Assembly (NCBI GenBank): GCA_043810515.1
Contig: JBDRNZ010000030.1
Span: forward strand, 1 to 30,885
Origin: WJKQ01 sp043810515
GTDB lineage: Bacteria; Patescibacteriota; Gracilibacteria; UBA1369; LOWO2-01-FULL-3
Direction: 5' to 3'
Length of the DNA: 30,885 bases
The notes beneath the pieces were generated by a model, which did no database searches, was not told where the DNA came from, and was given only the letters and a program-made list of their open reading frames with translations. The translations under genes and the position numbers were made by a program. Below are positions 30,718 through 30,885 of the stretch, in pieces. Positions within the stretch are counted from its first letter, which is position 1, and every line of letters starts with the position of its first letter.

Positions 30718-30885
30718 TTAGTGTATCTTTCTGTACCTGCGATAAAGCCGGTCAATTTCATCCGCGTCTTTGCTGATATTAAGCGCCCAATACTCCCGAT
30801 TATTCTCATTTTCGACCAGGCCATTGTGCATAAATTCATGATGATTCCCGCAAACCGCCACCAGTGATTTATGGCTTTTATTACC
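30718..30885 (-). CDS. C-terminal part of an HNH endonuclease-like protein (runs off the right edge)
   Basis: 55 codons plus a TAA stop, in frame with the right edge. The visible sequence has VAVCGNHHEFMHNGLVEN, which fits the last part of an HNH nuclease domain (C-x-x-H-H-x-x-x-H-x-G). It then ends in a charged helix, DADEIDRLYRRYRKIH. This is how I recall the C-terminus of a widespread CPR HNH family. Another frame on the same strand is also open but has no such motif. Only 67 nt separate it from the convergent glycosyltransferase. Confidence 0.65.
   Translation of the reverse strand, partial: GNKSHKSLVAVCGNHHEFMHNGLVENENNREYWALNISKDADEIDRLYRRYRKIH

Noticed and set aside
1..30885. The window as a circular element closing through the HNH gene
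   Set aside because: Joining the two edges would give a protein of only about 73 residues and needs a frame match; the core metabolic genes also argue for a chromosome piece.
1..30885. UGA read as glycine, as in some related lineages
   Set aside because: UGA ends several well-defined genes here (lipid kinase, antitoxin, toxin, metK), and conserved glycines use GGN codons.
1..30885. CRISPR array, insertion sequence or prophage
   Set aside because: No regularly spaced repeats, transposase, integrase or phage structural genes were seen on either strand.

Overview
The window looks like part of a small, streamlined Patescibacteria/CPR genome. The signs are tight gene packing, almost no Shine-Dalgarno sites, a DUF5652-type membrane protein, and several secreted proteins built from lamin-tail, cohesin, dockerin, Fn3 and SLH modules. 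UGA is a normal stop here (for example before the glutamate dehydrogenase gene and at the end of the antitoxin), so this is not a UGA-recoded Absconditabacteria/Gracilibacteria lineage. A Peregrinibacteria-like host is my best guess, but only an inference. Both ends of the window fall inside minus-strand genes that look like members of one CPR HNH-endonuclease family. This suggests a contig that broke in a multicopy gene.

Layout. 1-2.5 kb: start of an HNH-like gene, a GT4 glycosyltransferase and NAD kinase. 2.5-7.6 kb (minus): a probable operon of a MerR/excisionase-like regulator, a SEC59/DGK1-type lipid kinase, glutamate dehydrogenase and pyruvate phosphate dikinase. 7.7-10 kb (minus): a secreted LTD-cohesin-Fn3-dockerin protein followed by a membrane-anchored cohesin-like protein. 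10.1-12.4 kb: tRNA-Lys, a small membrane protein, dnaJ under a CIRCE operator, and tRNA-Glu. 12.4-16.4 kb: a Cys/Tyr-rich SLH protein, a RelE/RelB-type toxin-antitoxin pair, a DUF5652-like protein, another glycosyltransferase and a 0.7-kb leader region. 16.45-27 kb (plus): a large cell-surface locus with a 1543-aa SLH protein (probably the S-layer protein), a TPR lipoprotein, a Kazal-Fn3-SLH protein and a 1178-aa SLH/Fn3 protein. 27.2-30.7 kb: ahcY-metK (minus), a divergent GT2 glycosyltransferase and the tail of a second HNH gene.

The common theme is the cell envelope. Three glycosyltransferases and a polyprenol/lipid kinase could make surface glycans. Four SLH proteins and the cohesin/dockerin pair would form the outer layer. 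The metabolic genes are core enzymes for NADP, glutamate/2-oxoglutarate, pyruvate/PEP and the SAM/SAH cycle.

The least expected signals are not genes. Ten of about 22 start codons have TAAC placed 9-12 nt upstream instead of a Shine-Dalgarno sequence. An exact 18-bp palindrome occurs twice, each time next to a promoter. A 36-nt promoter-like block occurs twice, and one copy sits just before a tiny transcript-plus-terminator unit.
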